From contig CP087969.1 of NCBI GenBank assembly GCA_024703915.1, positions 992,001 to 1,056,000 of the forward strand: 64,000 nt of DNA, in the 5' to 3' direction. Below are positions 51,754 to 62,950 of this stretch, in pieces (positions within the stretch are counted from its first letter, which is position 1; each line of letters begins with the position of its first letter). This stretch comes from Massilia sp. H-1. GTDB taxonomy: Bacteria > Pseudomonadota > Gammaproteobacteria > Burkholderiales > Burkholderiaceae_D. Position numbers and translations under genes: made by a program. The notes under the pieces are model-generated. The model saw only the letters and a program-made list of their open reading frames with translations, made no database searches and was not told the DNA's origin.

Positions 51754-53135
51754 ATGTCAGCAGCAAAGCAACCCGCACTGTTTTCCCTGATCGGCAACAC
51801 CCCGCTGGTCGAAGTGACCCGCATCGACACCGGCAAATGCCGCCTGTTCCTCAAGCTGGAAAGCCAGAATCCGGGCGGCTCCATCAAGGACCGCATCGGC
51901 CGCGCCATGATCGAAGCGGCAGAAAAAGACGGGCGCCTGAAACCGGGCGGCACCGTGGTTGAGGCGACCATCTAAGCAATACCGGCCTGGGCCTGGCGCT
52001 GGTGGCGCGCATCAAGGGCTACCGCGTGGTGCTGGTGGTGCCCGACAAGATGGCGATTGAAAAAGTCCTGCACCTCAAAGCCCTGGGCGCCGAGATCCAC
52101 CTGACCCGCTCCGACGTGGGCAAGGGCCACCCCTGAGTATTACCAGGACATGGCGGCGCGCATCGCCAGCGAGATTCCCGGCTCCTGGTTCGCCGACCAG
52201 TTCAACAATCCCGCCAATCCGCTCGCGCACGAGACCACCACCGGCCCCGAACTGTGGGAACAGACCGGCCATGAACTCGATGCGATCGTGGTGGGCGTGG
52301 GCTCGTCCGGCACCCTGACCGGACTGTCGAACTACTTCAGGAAAGTGCAGCCAGAGCTCGAATTCGTGCTGGCCGATCCCAAGGGCTCGATCCTGGCCGA
52401 CTACATCAACACGGGCGTGCTGCGCGACGACGCCTACTCGTGGGCGGTGGAAGGCATCGGCGAAGACTTCATTCCCAAGGATTGCCGACCTGTCGCGCGT
52501 AAAGAAGGCCTACACGATCGACGACAACGAAAGCTTCAACACGGCGCGCCTGCTGCTCTCCGAAGAAGGCATCCTGGCTTAGCTCCTCGTCCGGCACCCT
52601 GCTGGCCACCGCCCTGCGCTACTGCCGCGAGCAGTCCACGCCCAAGAACGTGGTCACCTTCGTGTGCGACACCGGGACCCGCTATCTGACCAAGGTCTAC
52701 AGCAATGGCTGGATGGCCGACCAGGGCTTGCTGGTCCGCCCCAAGCTGGGCGACCTGCGCGACCTGATCGGACGCCGCTTCGACGAAGGCGACGTGGTCT
52801 CGGTGGCGCCGTCGGACACCCTGATGACGGCCTTCAACCGCATGCGCAGCGCCGACCTGGCCCAGCTGCCGGTGATCGACAATGGCCAGCTGGCTGGTAT
52901 CATCGATGAATCGGACCTGCTGCTGCACGTCGCCCACGATCCGGCCAAGTTCCAGAGCCTGGTCGGCAGCACCATGACGGCCCAGCTGCAGACCTTGCAG
53001 CCATCGGCCAGCATGCAGCAGCTGCGCGAGATCCTCGACCACGGCCTGACGGCGGTGATCAGCGACCAGCAGCGCTTCTACGGCCTGATCACGCGTTTCG
53101 ACCTTCTTAACCATTTGCGCAGGACTGTATCGTGA
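51754..53135 (+). CDS. cystathionine beta-synthase (PLP) with C-terminal CBS pair
   Basis: PLP enzyme condensing homocysteine with serine (or an O-acetylserine sulfhydrylase-like reaction). [32 protein letters not shown] (PLP Lys), [46 protein letters not shown]; then two CBS modules ([54 protein letters not shown]) that may regulate it. About 460 residues. Breaks: 51970-51977 (ATCTAAGC), 52130, 52486, 52577-52583 (GCTTAGC). Coupled to the next gene by GTGA; ribosome site GGAGG. Confidence 0.9.
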
Positions 53136-54311
53136 CCTCCAAAACCAAACAGCACATCGCCACGCGCGTCATCCACGGCGGACAAATGCCCGACCCGAGC
53201 ACCGGCGCGGTCATGCCGCCGATTTACGCGACCTCCACCTTCGTGCAGGAGAGCCCGGGCGTGCACAAGGGCCTCGACTACGGCCGCTCCCACAACCCGA
53301 CCCGCTGGGCGCTCGAGCGCTGCGTGGCCGACCTGGAAAGCGGTTCCCAGGCGTTCGCCTTCGCCTCCCGGCCTGGCCGCCATTTCGACAGTGCTGGAAC
53401 TGGCCGACAGCGGCTCGCACATCATCGCCGAGACGACATGTACGGCGGCACCTACCGCCTGTTCCGAGCGCGTGCGCAAACGCAGCGCTTAGCCATGAAT
53501 TCACCTATGTCGACCTGACCAATCCGGAAGCGCTGCTGGCGGCCATCCGTCCCGAGACCAAAATGGTCTGGATCGAAACGCCGACCAACCCGATGCTCAA
53601 GCTGGCCGACCTGGCCGCCATCGCCAGGATTTGCCGCGAACGCGGCATCATCAGCGTGTGGCGACAACACCTTCGCCAGCCCGATCGTGCAGCGTCCGCT
53701 CGAATTCGGCATCGACGTGGTGGTGCACTCGACCACCAAGTACATGAACGGCCACTCGGACATCATCGGCGGCGTGGCGGTGGCGGGCACCGCCCCGCAC
53801 CAGCTGGAACTGGCTGAAAAAATCGGCTTCCTGCAAAACTCCGTGGGCGCGATCCAGGGTCCGTTCGACAGCTTCCTGGTCCTGCGCGGCATCAAGACGC
53901 TGGCCCTGCGCCTGGAGCGCCACTGCGCCAGCGCGCTCGAACTGGCGCGCTGGCTCGAGAACGAACCGAAGGTCGGCAAGGTGTTCTACCCGGGCCTGGA
54001 GTCGCACCCGCAGCACGCGCTGGCCAAGCGCCAGATGAACGGCTTCGGCGGCATCATCTCGATCCAGCTCGACACCGACCTGGCTTGGCGCGCGCGCCGC
54101 TTCCTCGAACGCTGCGCGGTGTTCACCCTGGCCGAAAGCCTGGGCGGGGTCGAGAGCCTGATCGAGCATCCGGCCCTGATGACGCATGCGACCATTCCAC
54201 CGGCCCAGCGCGCTGCTCGGCATTACCGACGGACTGATTCGCCTGTCGGTCGGCGTCGAGCATGTCGACGACTTGCGCGACGATCTACGCAACGCACTCG
54301 CGGCGATCTGA
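53132..54311 (+). CDS. cystathionine gamma-lyase / gamma-synthase family PLP enzyme
   Basis: Cys/Met metabolism PLP family. TRVIHGGQMPDPSTGAVMPPIY, DYGRSHNPTRWALERCVADLE, DDMYGGTYRLF, VWIETPTNPMLKLADL, VVVHSTTKYMNGHSDIIGG (PLP Lys in TKYMNGH), ESLGGVESLIEHPALMTH. Downstream of cystathionine beta-synthase, so gamma-lyase (reverse transsulfuration, homocysteine to cysteine) is favoured over gamma-synthase; sequence alone does not decide. About 392 residues. GTG start. Breaks near 53372, 53424, 53466, 53488-53494 (GCTTAGCC), 53660, 54085 and 54212. Confidence 0.88.
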
Positions 54312-55464
54312 TTCGCGCATCACCATGGGCGCCAGGCCCCTCCCCTGGCGCCTGACCGGCACCACCCGCGCCAGCATCAGGGACGAGCGGTGCAGGTCGT
54401 GGTAAGCCCCCATCTCGGCGCCGTCGTCGGCGCCGCAAGCGACCTCCCAGGCGCACTCGGGCGCCAGCTTGCCGTAGTCCTGATCCCCATAGCGCAGGCT
54501 GCGAAAGCGCGGCTGCAAACGCTGGCGTTCGCCCCAGCTGGCGGCATCGGGCCGCGCCGGCTGGCAGTGCTCGCGCCCCGGCGTGCGCGCGCCTGCGGCC
54601 AGATAGCAATGCCGCAGCTTGCCTTGGCTGCGGCAGCCAACCAGCAGCGGTCCCAGAAAGAGCACGTTCTCCGCCAGCACCAGAACATCGAGTTGCGCCA
54701 GTCCGATGATGGTCGTGCGCAGGATGGTCGCGGCCAGCATGGCAGCGCCTTGATGCTGGTCCGCCAGCGCCAGCGCCGCCGCGTGGCCGCCGTCGACGAT
54801 ACTGTCGACCAGCCGCAGCGATCCGCCCGCACCGCCGCACTGCAGCGGGCCGACGATGCTGTGATCGATCCGCAGCGCCACGCTGGCGCTGTCGCAGATC
54901 ACGCTGGGCCTGCCGCCCCAGCGCGCCCCGCGCAAGGGCTCGGTGTCCCAGCCCGGCACCAGCGTGCAGTGGCGCAGCGCCACCTGGCATGGCGCGCCGT
55001 GTTGGTCACCGGACAGCACCAGCGGCCCGCCTGCCACCAGCAGGCCTTCCATGGTGAGCGACTGCTTCTACCCTGCCCCTCGACCGCGATCCTTTCGTGT
55101 TCGCCGCTGTGGTACTCGAACATGCGCAGCACGGGCCGGGTCATGTCGGCCGCGCGAGGACCAGGCGCTCGCCGGGCAGCAGCGCCAGGCGCGGCGCCTC
55201 GTGGTAGGTGCCGCTGTCGGCAATTTCAATAATGGCGGCGCGGTGCCCGGCAATGGCTTGCTTGTCGGCGTTCCATTGCGCGAGCGCCTGGGTGACGGTG
55301 GCGAACTCATGCGGCGGCGCACAGCTTGCGCACCCGGTACAGGCGCGTCCCGCGCGGACCGGCATTGAACGTGGATAATAGCCGCCGCCAATGGCGGCGC
55401 TGGCACGGTCGCCGGAAGGCGTGTGCGGCAATAGATTGTGCAAGAAAATGGCGTGGCAGCCCAT
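54285..55464 (-). CDS. unknown protein, possible right-handed beta-helix
   Basis: About 390 residues. N-terminal part FATVTQALAQWNADKQ, AIIEIADSGTYHEAPRLALLPGERLVL, then a repetitive valine/leucine-rich region in which short strands alternate with turns (ALRHCTLVPGWD, SVALRIDHSIVGPLQ, SLRLVDSIVDGGHAA, ILRTTIIGLAQLD, LFLGPLLVGCRSQGKLRHCYLA): a parallel beta-helix pattern. No signal peptide. Frame breaks near 55315, 55160 and 55070. I do not recognise the family; similar modules occur in large phage-tail- or toxin-associated proteins. Ends 27 bases inside the convergent PLP gene. Confidence 0.5.
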
Positions 55465-55616
55465 AGCGTGATCCTGGTCAAATGAAATGGCTTAAGCATC
55501 GATCAATGTCGACGCTGTAAATACCATTAGAATGTAACCAACTATCACTCACATTGAGAAATATCAATCGATCTACGCGCCATGGGTAGACAGCTTGCGC
55601 ATTCCGCTTGACGGGC

Positions 55617-55642
55617 AAAAAAGGCCCGCTGTGAAGGGGGCC
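55617..55642 (-). terminator. candidate terminator of clpA
   Basis: Minus strand GGCCC (55642-55638) and GGGCC (55627-55623) pair, followed by T6 (55622-55617). Short stem with a 10-base loop, 17 bases beyond the inferred clpA stop. Confidence 0.55.
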
Positions 55643-55658
55643 CTGGTCAGTCACGCGA

Positions 55659-57968
55659 TCATTCGATCTCGACTGTTTCTTGCAGCGCTGCTTAAGCAGG
55701 CGACGTGCCGTCCGACTCGGGGAAGTCGAGCGTGACATTGTCCTTCTCGTCCAGGTCGACCGTGACCTTGCCGCCGTTGACCAGGCGGCCGAACAGCAGC
55801 TCGTCGGCCAGCGCCTTGCGGATCATGTCCTGGATCAGGCGCGACATCGGGCGTGCGCCCATGAGCGGATCGAACCCTTTCTTGGCCAGGAACTTGCGCA
55901 GCGACTCGGTGAAGATCGCTTCGACCTTCTTCTCGTGCAGCTGTTCTTCGAGCTGCATGAGGAACTTGTCGACCACGCGCAGGATGATCTCTTCGTCCAG
56001 CGCGCGGAAGCTGATGGTCGCGTCGATCCGGTTGCGGAACTCCGGCGTGAACATGCGCTTGATGTCGGCCATCTCGTCGCCCGCCGCCTTCGAATCGGTG
56101 AAGCCCATCGAACGCTTGGTCAGGCTCTCGGCGCCGGCATTGGTGGTCATGATGATGATCACGTTGCGGAAGTCCGCCTTGCGGCCGTTGTTGTCGGTCA
56201 GCGTGCCGTGGTCCATCACCTGCAGCAGGATATTGAAGATATCCGGATGCGCTTTCTCGATCTCGTCGAGCAGCAGCACCGCGTGCGGCTTCTTGGTGAT
56301 CGCTTCGGTCAGCAGACCGCCCTGGTCGAAACCGACGTAGCCCGGCGGCGCGCCGATCAGGCGGCTGACGGCGTGGCGCTCCATGTACTCGGACATGTCG
56401 AAGCGAATCAGCTCGATGCCGAGGATGAAGGCGAGCTGCTTGGCCACCTCGGTCTTGCCCACGCCGGTCGGACCGGAGAACAGGAAGGAGCCGATCGGCT
56501 TGTCGGTCTTGCCCAGGCTTGTAGCGCGCGCCATCTTGATGGCCGACGACAGCGCATCGATGGCAGGCTCCTGGCCGAACACGACGTTGCGCAAGTCGTG
56601 GTCGATGGTCTGCAGCTTGCTGCGGTCGTCCTGGTTGACCGTTTGCGGCGGGATGCGCGCGATCTTGGCGATGATGTCCTCGATCTCGGCCTTGCCGATG
56701 GTTTTCTTTTGCTTCGATTTGGGCAGGATGCGCTGGGCGGCACCGGCTTCGTCGATCACGTCGATCGCCTTGTCGGGCAGATGGCGGTCGTTGATGAAGC
56801 GCGCGCCAGTTCAGCGGCGGTCGACAGGGCCGACGAGGAATACTTGACGCCATGGTGCTCTTCGAAGCGCGACTTGAGGCCACGCAGGATCTGCACGGTC
56901 TGTTCGACGGTCGGCTCGTTGACGTCCACTTTCTGGAACCGGCGCGACAGCGCGTGGTCTTTCTCGAACACGCCTCGGAACTCGGTGTAGGTGGTCGCGC
57001 CGATGCACTTGAGCTGGCCGTTGGCGAGCGCAGGCTTGAGCAGGTTCGACGCGTCGAGCGTGCCGCCGGATGCCGAGCCTAAGCACCGATGATGGTGTGG
57101 ATCTCGTCGATGAACAGGATGCCGTGCGGGGTTTCCTTCAATTGCTTGAGGACCGCCTTGAGGCGCTGTTCGAAATCGCCGCGGTACTTGGTACCGGCCA
57201 GCAGCGCGCCCATGTCGAGCGAATAGACGATCGCGTTCTGCAGGATTTCGGGAACGTCTTCCTGCGTGATGCGCCAGGCCAGGCCTTCGGCGATCGCGGT
57301 CTTGCCCACGCCCGCCTCGCCGACCAGCAGCGGATTGTTCTTGCGGCGGCGGCACAGGATTTGAATGACGCGGTCGACTTCGTCCTCGCGCCCGATCAGC
57401 GGATCGATCTTGCCTTCGGCGGCGGCCTTGTTCAGGTTTTGGGTGAACTGGTCGAGCGGGCTTTCTTTTGCCTGGCCTTCGACTTGCGCTTCTTCGACGC
57501 CCTCGGACGTTTTTTGCGAATCGATCTGCTGATCCTTGCGCACGCCGTGGGAAATGAAGTTGACCACGTCCAGACGGGTCACGCCCTGCTGGTGCAGGTA
57601 GTACACCGCGTGCGAATCTTTTCGCCGAAGATGGCCACCAGCACGTTGGCGCCGGTGACTTCTTTCTTGCCGTTCGAGGCCGATTGCACGTGCATGATCG
57701 CACGCTGAATCACGCGCTGGAAACCGAGCGTTGGCTGGGTATCGACCTCGCCCGTGCCAGGCACGGTCGGGGTGTTATCGCCGATGAAATTGGTCAGCGT
57801 TTTTCGCAGGTCTTCAATGTTGACAGCACAGGCGCGCAGGACTTCCGCGGCCGATGGATTGTCCAGAAGCGCCAGCAGCAAATGCTCAACGGTAATGAAT
57901 TCATGCCGTGCTTGCCGTGCTTCGACAAAGGCCATGTGTAAGGAGACTTCCAGTTCCTGCGCAATCAT
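55659..57968 (-). CDS. clpA: ATP-dependent Clp protease ATP-binding subunit ClpA
   Basis: AAA+ unfoldase feeding ClpP, adaptor ClpS. N-domain [35 protein letters not shown] (split), AAA-1 with Walker [11 protein letters not shown] and [22 protein letters not shown]-2 with [29 protein letters not shown] and NIITTNAG-like sensor, and the ClpP-binding loop region. About 770 residues. Breaks at 57620, 57076-57083 (GCCTAAGC), 56797. The written stop at 55692 lies in GCTTAAGCA, itself a corrupted GCCGGC; the repaired end is [13 protein letters not shown] with TGA at 55659-55661. The end is therefore inferred. Confidence 0.92.
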
Positions 57969-58267
57969 ACTTCCTCCATCACGCACTGCAGGGGGTGCCC
58001 CGCCTTGCGCGCATGCGTTAATACAAACTCCACTTTGGTACACGCTATATCTTTAGAAAACACGCCACACACTCCTTTGCCGTGGCGATGAACGGAAAGC
58101 ATAATTTGCGTCGCCGTCTCACGATCCTTGTTGAAGTACTCCTGGATGACGGCCACCACGAACTCCATCGGAGTGTAGTCATCGTTGAGTAGTGCCACCT
58201 GGTACAGCGGCGGGGGTTTGACCACCTGCCGCTCCAGCAATTGCTCTGTGTCTTGCTTGGTTGCCAT
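57965..58267 (-). CDS. clpS: ClpS adaptor
   Basis: Adaptor delivering N-degron substrates to ClpA. 100 residues: [25 protein letters not shown] (split), [33 protein letters not shown], with the substrate-pocket DDYTPM and His. Overlaps the clpA start by 4 bases. Intact. Confidence 0.96.
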   Translation of the reverse strand: MATKQDTEQLLERQVVKPPPLYQVALLNDDYTPMEFVVAVIQEYFNKDRETATQIMLSVHRHGKGVCGVFSKDIACTKVEFVLTHARKAGHPLQCVMEEV

Positions 58268-58588
58268 ACGCTTATTCTAAAGCTTTCAATGTTGATGCAT
58301 TACGTAAATATCAGGGCATTTACATTTGTTTTCCATCTTACGCGTTTTCGCTCAGATGCGCAGATGGCGTCCTTGCGAGGGAAATCAAGAGTTGCTTTTT
58401 CGCAGACTGTGCACAATTTGGCAATTCCCATATAAAACCGCTTGACTTGGATATTTTTTCAACCAACAATGCGGATATTGACTTGTACTTATGTACATTG
58501 TTAATGAAGAAGTGAGCAGGCTGAGGAGGGGGCAGAAGCTTCTTGCTTTTATAGCTCGTGTGATTGGTTCTATTTTGAAAGTTCTTTT
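58268..58588 (+). promoter_or_regulatory. clpS-csp divergent region: csp promoter and 5' leader
   Basis: AT-rich 321-base gap. TTGACT (58478-58483) and GTTAAT (58500-58505), 16 bases apart, form a plausible sigma-70 promoter, leaving a leader of about 75 bases before the csp ATG; longer structured leaders are typical of cold-shock genes. No ORF in this gap looks real. Confidence 0.5.
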
Positions 58589-58792
58589 ATGGCAACAGGT
58601 ACAGTTAAGTGGTTCAATGATTCCAAAGGCTTTGGCTTCATCACTCCAGATGACGGCGGCGAGGATCTGTTCGCGCACTTCTCCGCAATCAACATGAACG
58701 GTTTCAAGACCCTCAAAGAAGGTCAAAAAGTTCAATTCGAAGTCACGCAAGGCCCTAAAGGCAAGCAAGCTTCCAACATCCAGGCTGCTTAA
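58589..58792 (+). CDS. cspA: cold-shock protein (CspA family)
   Basis: 67-residue single-strand nucleic-acid-binding OB fold. [35 protein letters not shown] (split) with RNP1 KGFGFI and RNP2-like LFAHF. Acts as an RNA chaperone. Intact, followed by a strong terminator. Confidence 0.97.
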   Translation: MATGTVKWFNDSKGFGFITPDDGGEDLFAHFSAINMNGFKTLKEGQKVQFEVTQGPKGKQASNIQAA

Positions 58793-58808
58793 GCTACCCG
58801 AATGTGAA

Positions 58809-58836
58809 AAACCCCGCTGCAAGGCGGGGTTTTTTT
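58809..58836 (+). terminator. terminator of cspA
   Basis: AAACCCCGC (58809-58817), loop TGCAAG, GCGGGGTTT (58824-58832) and a T7 run to 58836: 9-bp perfect stem, 16 bases after the stop. Confidence 0.92.
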
Positions 58837-59069
58837 ATGTCCGATCCAGATCCATTGACGGTGATCGTGCTTTTCCGGGCTTGCAAAGCGTCGCCAACTG
58901 GATGCGTCGCAATCGACGAAATTGTGCGTTTTCATGACAGTGCCCGTGCTTAGAAGCGTTTGGACATCGCAATCGCCTCTTCGACAGCAGCGCATTCACA
59001 CTTACCCTCCCCGCATCGTCATTCGCCAGTACAATCCGGGCGAGCCACTATTCTCAGCGAGAACATCCC

Positions 59070-59750
59070 ATGCACAACGCCTTCCCGACCACTCTGCTGC
59101 GCGCCGTGCTGGCGCTCATCGTCATGGCGGGACTGACTGCCTGCGTCACCACGACGCCGGTTCCGCAGACCGCAGCGCCTGCGCCTGCGCCCAGTGCCGC
59201 CGGCAGGCCTGCATTGCATCGGCCGACGGCAAGTCGGTGCGCTGCGGTGCGGCCGCGGCATACTGCCTGCAATCGACCGACGCCAGCGCCATGGCCTGCG
59301 GCGGCGCGGTAACGCACTGCCAGAGCGCGTCCTCGGGCAAGGCCGTCGCTTGCGGCGCGCAAGCGGCGTATGTGCGAGCATTCCTTCGACGGCAGCGGCA
59401 TCGCCTGCGGCGGCAAGGCCGAGCATTGCCAGGGCGCGCCGGACGGCAGCGCGATCGCCTGCGGCGGCGCGGCCAGCTACTGCGCGAAATCGGCCGACGG
59501 CAAGCAAGTCGCCTGTGGCGGCCGCGCCACCTACTGCGACAAGTCGGGTGACGGCAAGCAGGTCGCCTGCGGCGACGCGGCCCAGCATTGCGAGCGCTCG
59601 GCCGATGGCAGCGCGGTCGCCTGCGGTGCCGGCGCAGCGCATTGTCTCGCCTCGGCCGATGGCAGCCGCAAGGCCTGCGGGCCGTCCGGCCAGGTGATGT
59701 TCCTGCCGATGGGCACGCGCGATGCGGCGTCCTCCGCCCGGGGGAAGTGA
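59070..59750 (+). CDS. lipoprotein with nine tandem 18-residue Cys repeats
   Basis: Signal peptide with lipobox LTAC (Cys at residue 25), a short Pro/Ala linker, then nine copies of an 18-residue unit C-x3-x-DG-x3-x-C-G-x5 (e.g. CAKSADGKQVACGGRATY, CDKSGDGKQVACGDAAQH), about 59210-59694, and a tail ending SSARGK. Cys recur every 11 and 7 residues, 18 in all, with DG and CGG strongly kept. Frame breaks at 59199-59206 (extra AG after an intact GCCGGC) and near 59371. No family recognised; the spacing suggests regular disulfides or metal sites on the cell surface. About 226 residues. Confidence 0.7.
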
Positions 59751-59821
59751 CCGGCCGCAGGAAGGACCGCCGCCTGCGTGTGGACGACGAAATCTTCTTC
59801 AGCACCTGCCGGTGACGGCGC

Positions 59822-59853
59822 AAAAAAAAACCCTGCACTCTCGCGAGGCAGGG
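59822..59853 (-). terminator. terminator of icd
   Basis: Minus strand CCCTGC (59853-59848), loop, GCAGGG (59836-59831), then T9 (59830-59822). Lies 24 bases after the icd stop. Confidence 0.85.
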
Positions 59854-59876
59854 CTTTCGATCCTGCAAGCGGCGAA

Positions 59877-61135
59877 TTACATCTGCTCGATCATCACGTC
59901 GCCAAAGCCCGAGCACGATACCTGCGTCGCGCCTTCCATCAGGCGCGCGAAGTCGTAGGTGACTTTCTTGCTGGCGATTGATTTCTGCATCGAATCGATG
60001 ATCAGGTCGGCCGCTTCCAGCCAGCCCATGTGACGCAGCATCATTTCAGCCGACAGGATCAGCGAACCCGGGTTCACGTAATCTTTGCCCGCATACTTGG
60101 GCGCGGTGCCGTGGGTCGCTTCCGAACATGGCCACCGAGTCCGACAGGTTGGCGCCCGGCGCGATGCCGATGCCGCCCACTTGCGCTGCCAGCGCGTCGG
60201 AGATGTAGTCGCCGTTCAGGTTCAGGGTCGCGATCACGCTGTACTCTGCCGGGCGCAGCAGGATCTGCTGCAGGAAGGCGTCGGCGATCGAATCCTTGAC
60301 GACGATGTCGCGGCCGGTCTTTGGATTCTTGAACTTGCACCATGGGCCGCCATCGATCAGCTCGGCGCCGAATTCCTTCTGCGCCAGCGCGTACGCCCAG
60401 TCGCGGAAGCCGCCTTCGGTGTACTTCATGATGTTGCCCTTGTGGACGATGGTCACCGATGGCTTGTCATTGTCGATCGCGTACTGGATCGCCTTGCGCA
60501 CCAGGCGCTCGGTTCCTTCGATCGACACCGGCTTGATGCCCAGGCCCGAGGTGTTCGGGAAGCGGATCTTCGATACGCCCATTTCCTTGATCAGGAAGTC
60601 CATCAGTTTCTTGGCGCCGTCCGAACCTTGCTGGTATTCGATGCTTAAGCGTAGATGTCTTCCGAGTTTTCGCGGAAGATGACCATGTCGGTCTTCTCAG
60701 GCTCTTTCACTGGCGAAGGCACGCCGGTGAAGTAGCGCACCGGACGCAGGCAGACGTACAGGTCGAGCTGCTGGCGCAGCGCCACGTTCAGGGAACGGAT
60801 GCCGCCGCCCACCGGCGTGGTCAGCGGGCCCTTGATCGAGACCACATAGTCCTTGAGCACGGTCAGGGTTTCTTCCGGCAGCCACACGTCGGGGCCGTAC
60901 ACGGTGGTCGATTTTTCGCCTAAGCATAGATTTCCATCCAGCTGATCTTGCGCTTGCCTTTGTACGCCTTGGCCACCGCGGCGTCGACCACTTTGATCAT
61001 CACCGGGCTGATATCCACGCCGGTGCCGTCGCCTTCGATGTAGGGAATGACGGGATTATCTGGTACATTCAGCGAAAAATCGGCATTGACGGTGATTTTC
61101 TGGCCGTCAGCAGGTACTTTGATATGTTGATACAT
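59877..61135 (-). CDS. icd: NADP-dependent isocitrate dehydrogenase
   Basis: TCA-cycle oxidative decarboxylation of isocitrate. About 418 residues. [44 protein letters not shown] (split; the Ser is the AceK phosphorylation position in E. coli), [57 protein letters not shown]-type breaks at 60918-60925 (GCCTAAGC), 60643-60650 (GCTTAAGC) and one near 60122. Two of the breaks fall at an identical IYA-G junction. Confidence 0.95.
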
Positions 61136-61331
61136 CGTGATCTCCGAAGTGGACGAGGCAGGCGTGATCTGCAAACTGTATTTGATGAAAAAATACTGCG
61201 ATAATGCAAGTCTTCTATAAGACACAAGACGTGCGTTTCATATTATGCACCAGTATCTTACTAGGCGCTATGAATTTGCGACACTAGCAATGTGCTTCGC
61301 AGCTTAACATTTTCAAGAACGGCGCCCTATT

Positions 61332-61901
61332 ATGCCCCTCATTTTGTTTAACAAACCGTTCCAGGTGCTGTGCCAGTTCTCCCCGCAGGACGGGCGCGCA
61401 TGCCTGGCCGATTACGTCACAACGCCGAATGTCTACCCGGCTTTTACTACTCGACGCCGACAGCGAAGGCTTGATGCTGCTCACCGACGACGGCAAGCTG
61501 CAGCATGCGATCGCCCACCCGGACCACAAGGAGGCCAAGACCTACCTGGTGCAGGTGGACGGCGCGCCAGGTGCGTACCAGCTGGCGCGCCTGCAGGCGC
61601 CGCTCGACCTGGGCGACTTCGTCACCAAGCCCTGCCGCGCGGTGCTCATTGCCGAGCTACGGCCTGGCTGTGGCCGCGCAATCCGCCGATCCGGGTGCGG
61701 GCCGACAAGCCCACCGGGTGGATCGCGATCACGCTGCAGGAAGGAAAAAACCGCCAGGTCAGGCGGATGACGGCCGCGGTCGGGCTGCCCACGCTGCGCC
61801 TGGTGCGCAGCAGTATCAGGGCCGTTTTCGCTGGCCACCCACCCCCTGATGCCGGGCGAATCGATGGAAGTGCTTAGGCCACCGGCATCGCGCGCGGATG
61901 A
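61332..61901 (+). CDS. rluE: RluE-like 23S rRNA pseudouridine synthase
   Basis: Small RsuA/RluE-family enzyme, about 185 residues: MPLILFNKPFQVLCQFSP, GRLDADSEGLMLLTDDGKLQHAI (catalytic Asp in RLDADSEG), KTYLVQVDG, PTGWIAITLQEGKNRQVRRMTAAVGLPTLRLVR (split). Breaks at 61436-61444, 61657-61663, 61813-61835 and 61871-61878 (GCTTAGGC); repair of the last gives EVPATGIARG with TGA at 61899-61901. Position U2457 is inferred from the family. Confidence 0.82.
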
Positions 61902-61968
61902 GGCGGTCAACGGCGCACCGGCGCGCCGCGTTAAAATGCCAGCTTAACCAACCAGAAACCGCAGCCCA

Positions 61969-62409
61969 ATGAAAAAACTCCTGGCAATTTCCTCCGCCAC
62001 CCTCCTGCTCGCCGCAGGCGGCGCCCTCGCCCAGCAGACCAGCTTCGGCAGCACCAAGCTGTCGGCCTAAGCATGCACCTGATCAAGGCGGAAGTGGCCG
62101 CCAACGATCCTCAGCGCCAGCAGGGGCTGATGTTTCATGAAAAAATGGAGGGCAATAACGGCATGGTGTTCGTGTTCGACCAGGCCAACACCCAGTGCAT
62201 GTGGATGAAGAACACGCTGCTGCCGCTGTCGGTCGCCTTCCTCGACGACCAGGGCAAGATCGTCAATATCGAAGACATGCAGCCGCAGACGCTCGAGAGC
62301 CATTGCTCGAAAAAGCCGGTGCGCTTCGCTGGAAATGAACCTGGGCTGGTTCAAGCAAAAGAACATCAAGCCGGGCATGACGATTGAAGGCTTGCCAGCG
62401 GCAAAATAA
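61969..62409 (+). CDS. DUF192 exported protein
   Basis: About 146 residues. Signal peptide MKKLLAISSATLLLAAGGALAQ, then the DUF192 core EVAANDPQRQQGLMFHEKM, GMVFVFDQANTQCMWMKNTLLPLSVAFLD (split), KPVRFALEMNLGWFK. Role unknown. GCCTAAGC at 62065-62072 is the expected GCCGGC (KLSAGMHLIKAEV); a second break is near 62330. Confidence 0.9.
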
Positions 62410-62424
62410 AGCGCAGGCCAAGCG

Positions 62425-62460
62425 AAAAAACCCGCCGTGACCAGGTCAGGCGGGTTTTTT
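62425..62460. terminator. bidirectional terminator between DUF192 gene and rpsT
   Basis: AAAAAACCCGCC (62425-62436) pairs with GGCGGGTTTTTT (62449-62460); inside it TGACC-A-GGTCA extends the hairpin. A and T runs on both sides serve both strands. Confidence 0.93.
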
Positions 62461-62509
62461 ACCATTCACAAGCTGCTCGGCGGAGCCAGTCCGCCTTCAC
62501 ACGGTGCTA

Positions 62510-62776
62510 TTAAGCGGCCAGTGCTTTCAGGGCTGCAGCCAGACGGCTCTTGTGGCGAGCTGCCTTGTTCTTGTGGATGATTTTCTTGTCAGCGATGCTG
62601 TCGATCTTCGACACGGATGCCTGGAAGATCGTGGTTGCAGCCGCTTTGTCGCCAGCCTGGATGGCCTTGCGAACAGCTTTGATTGCGGTACGCAGGGTCG
62701 AACGCTGCGACGAATTGTGAGCGTTTTGCTTAACTGCTTGACGAGCGCGTTTGCGCGCTTGTGCGGTATTTGCCAT
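62510..62776 (-). CDS. rpsT: 30S ribosomal protein S20
   Basis: 88 residues, Lys/Arg/Ala-rich: [55 protein letters not shown]. Binds 16S rRNA. Intact, and divergent from murJ as in many betaproteobacteria. Confidence 0.97.
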   Translation of the reverse strand: MANTAQARKRARQAVKQNAHNSSQRSTLRTAIKAVRKAIQAGDKAAATTIFQASVSKIDSIADKKIIHKNKAARHKSRLAAALKALAA

Positions 62777-62950
62777 GGAATTTCCTAGATCGGGTCAAGT
62801 TGCGTTTGCAAACATTAGCGTCTGCTAAACATTAGTGTCTGCGTAACAGAATTCTGTACAGCCTTCGATTATAGCGAATTATTCCGTCAAGGGCAATTCT
62901 TAAATCAACATTCGCTGTCCCCTGCCCTTGCCGGGCTATAATCCCGGCCC

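Noticed and set aside
55692..55694. clpA stop at 55692
   Set aside because: The TAA lies inside GCTTAAGCA, the same miscall class; the repaired frame ends in ETVEIE at 55659.
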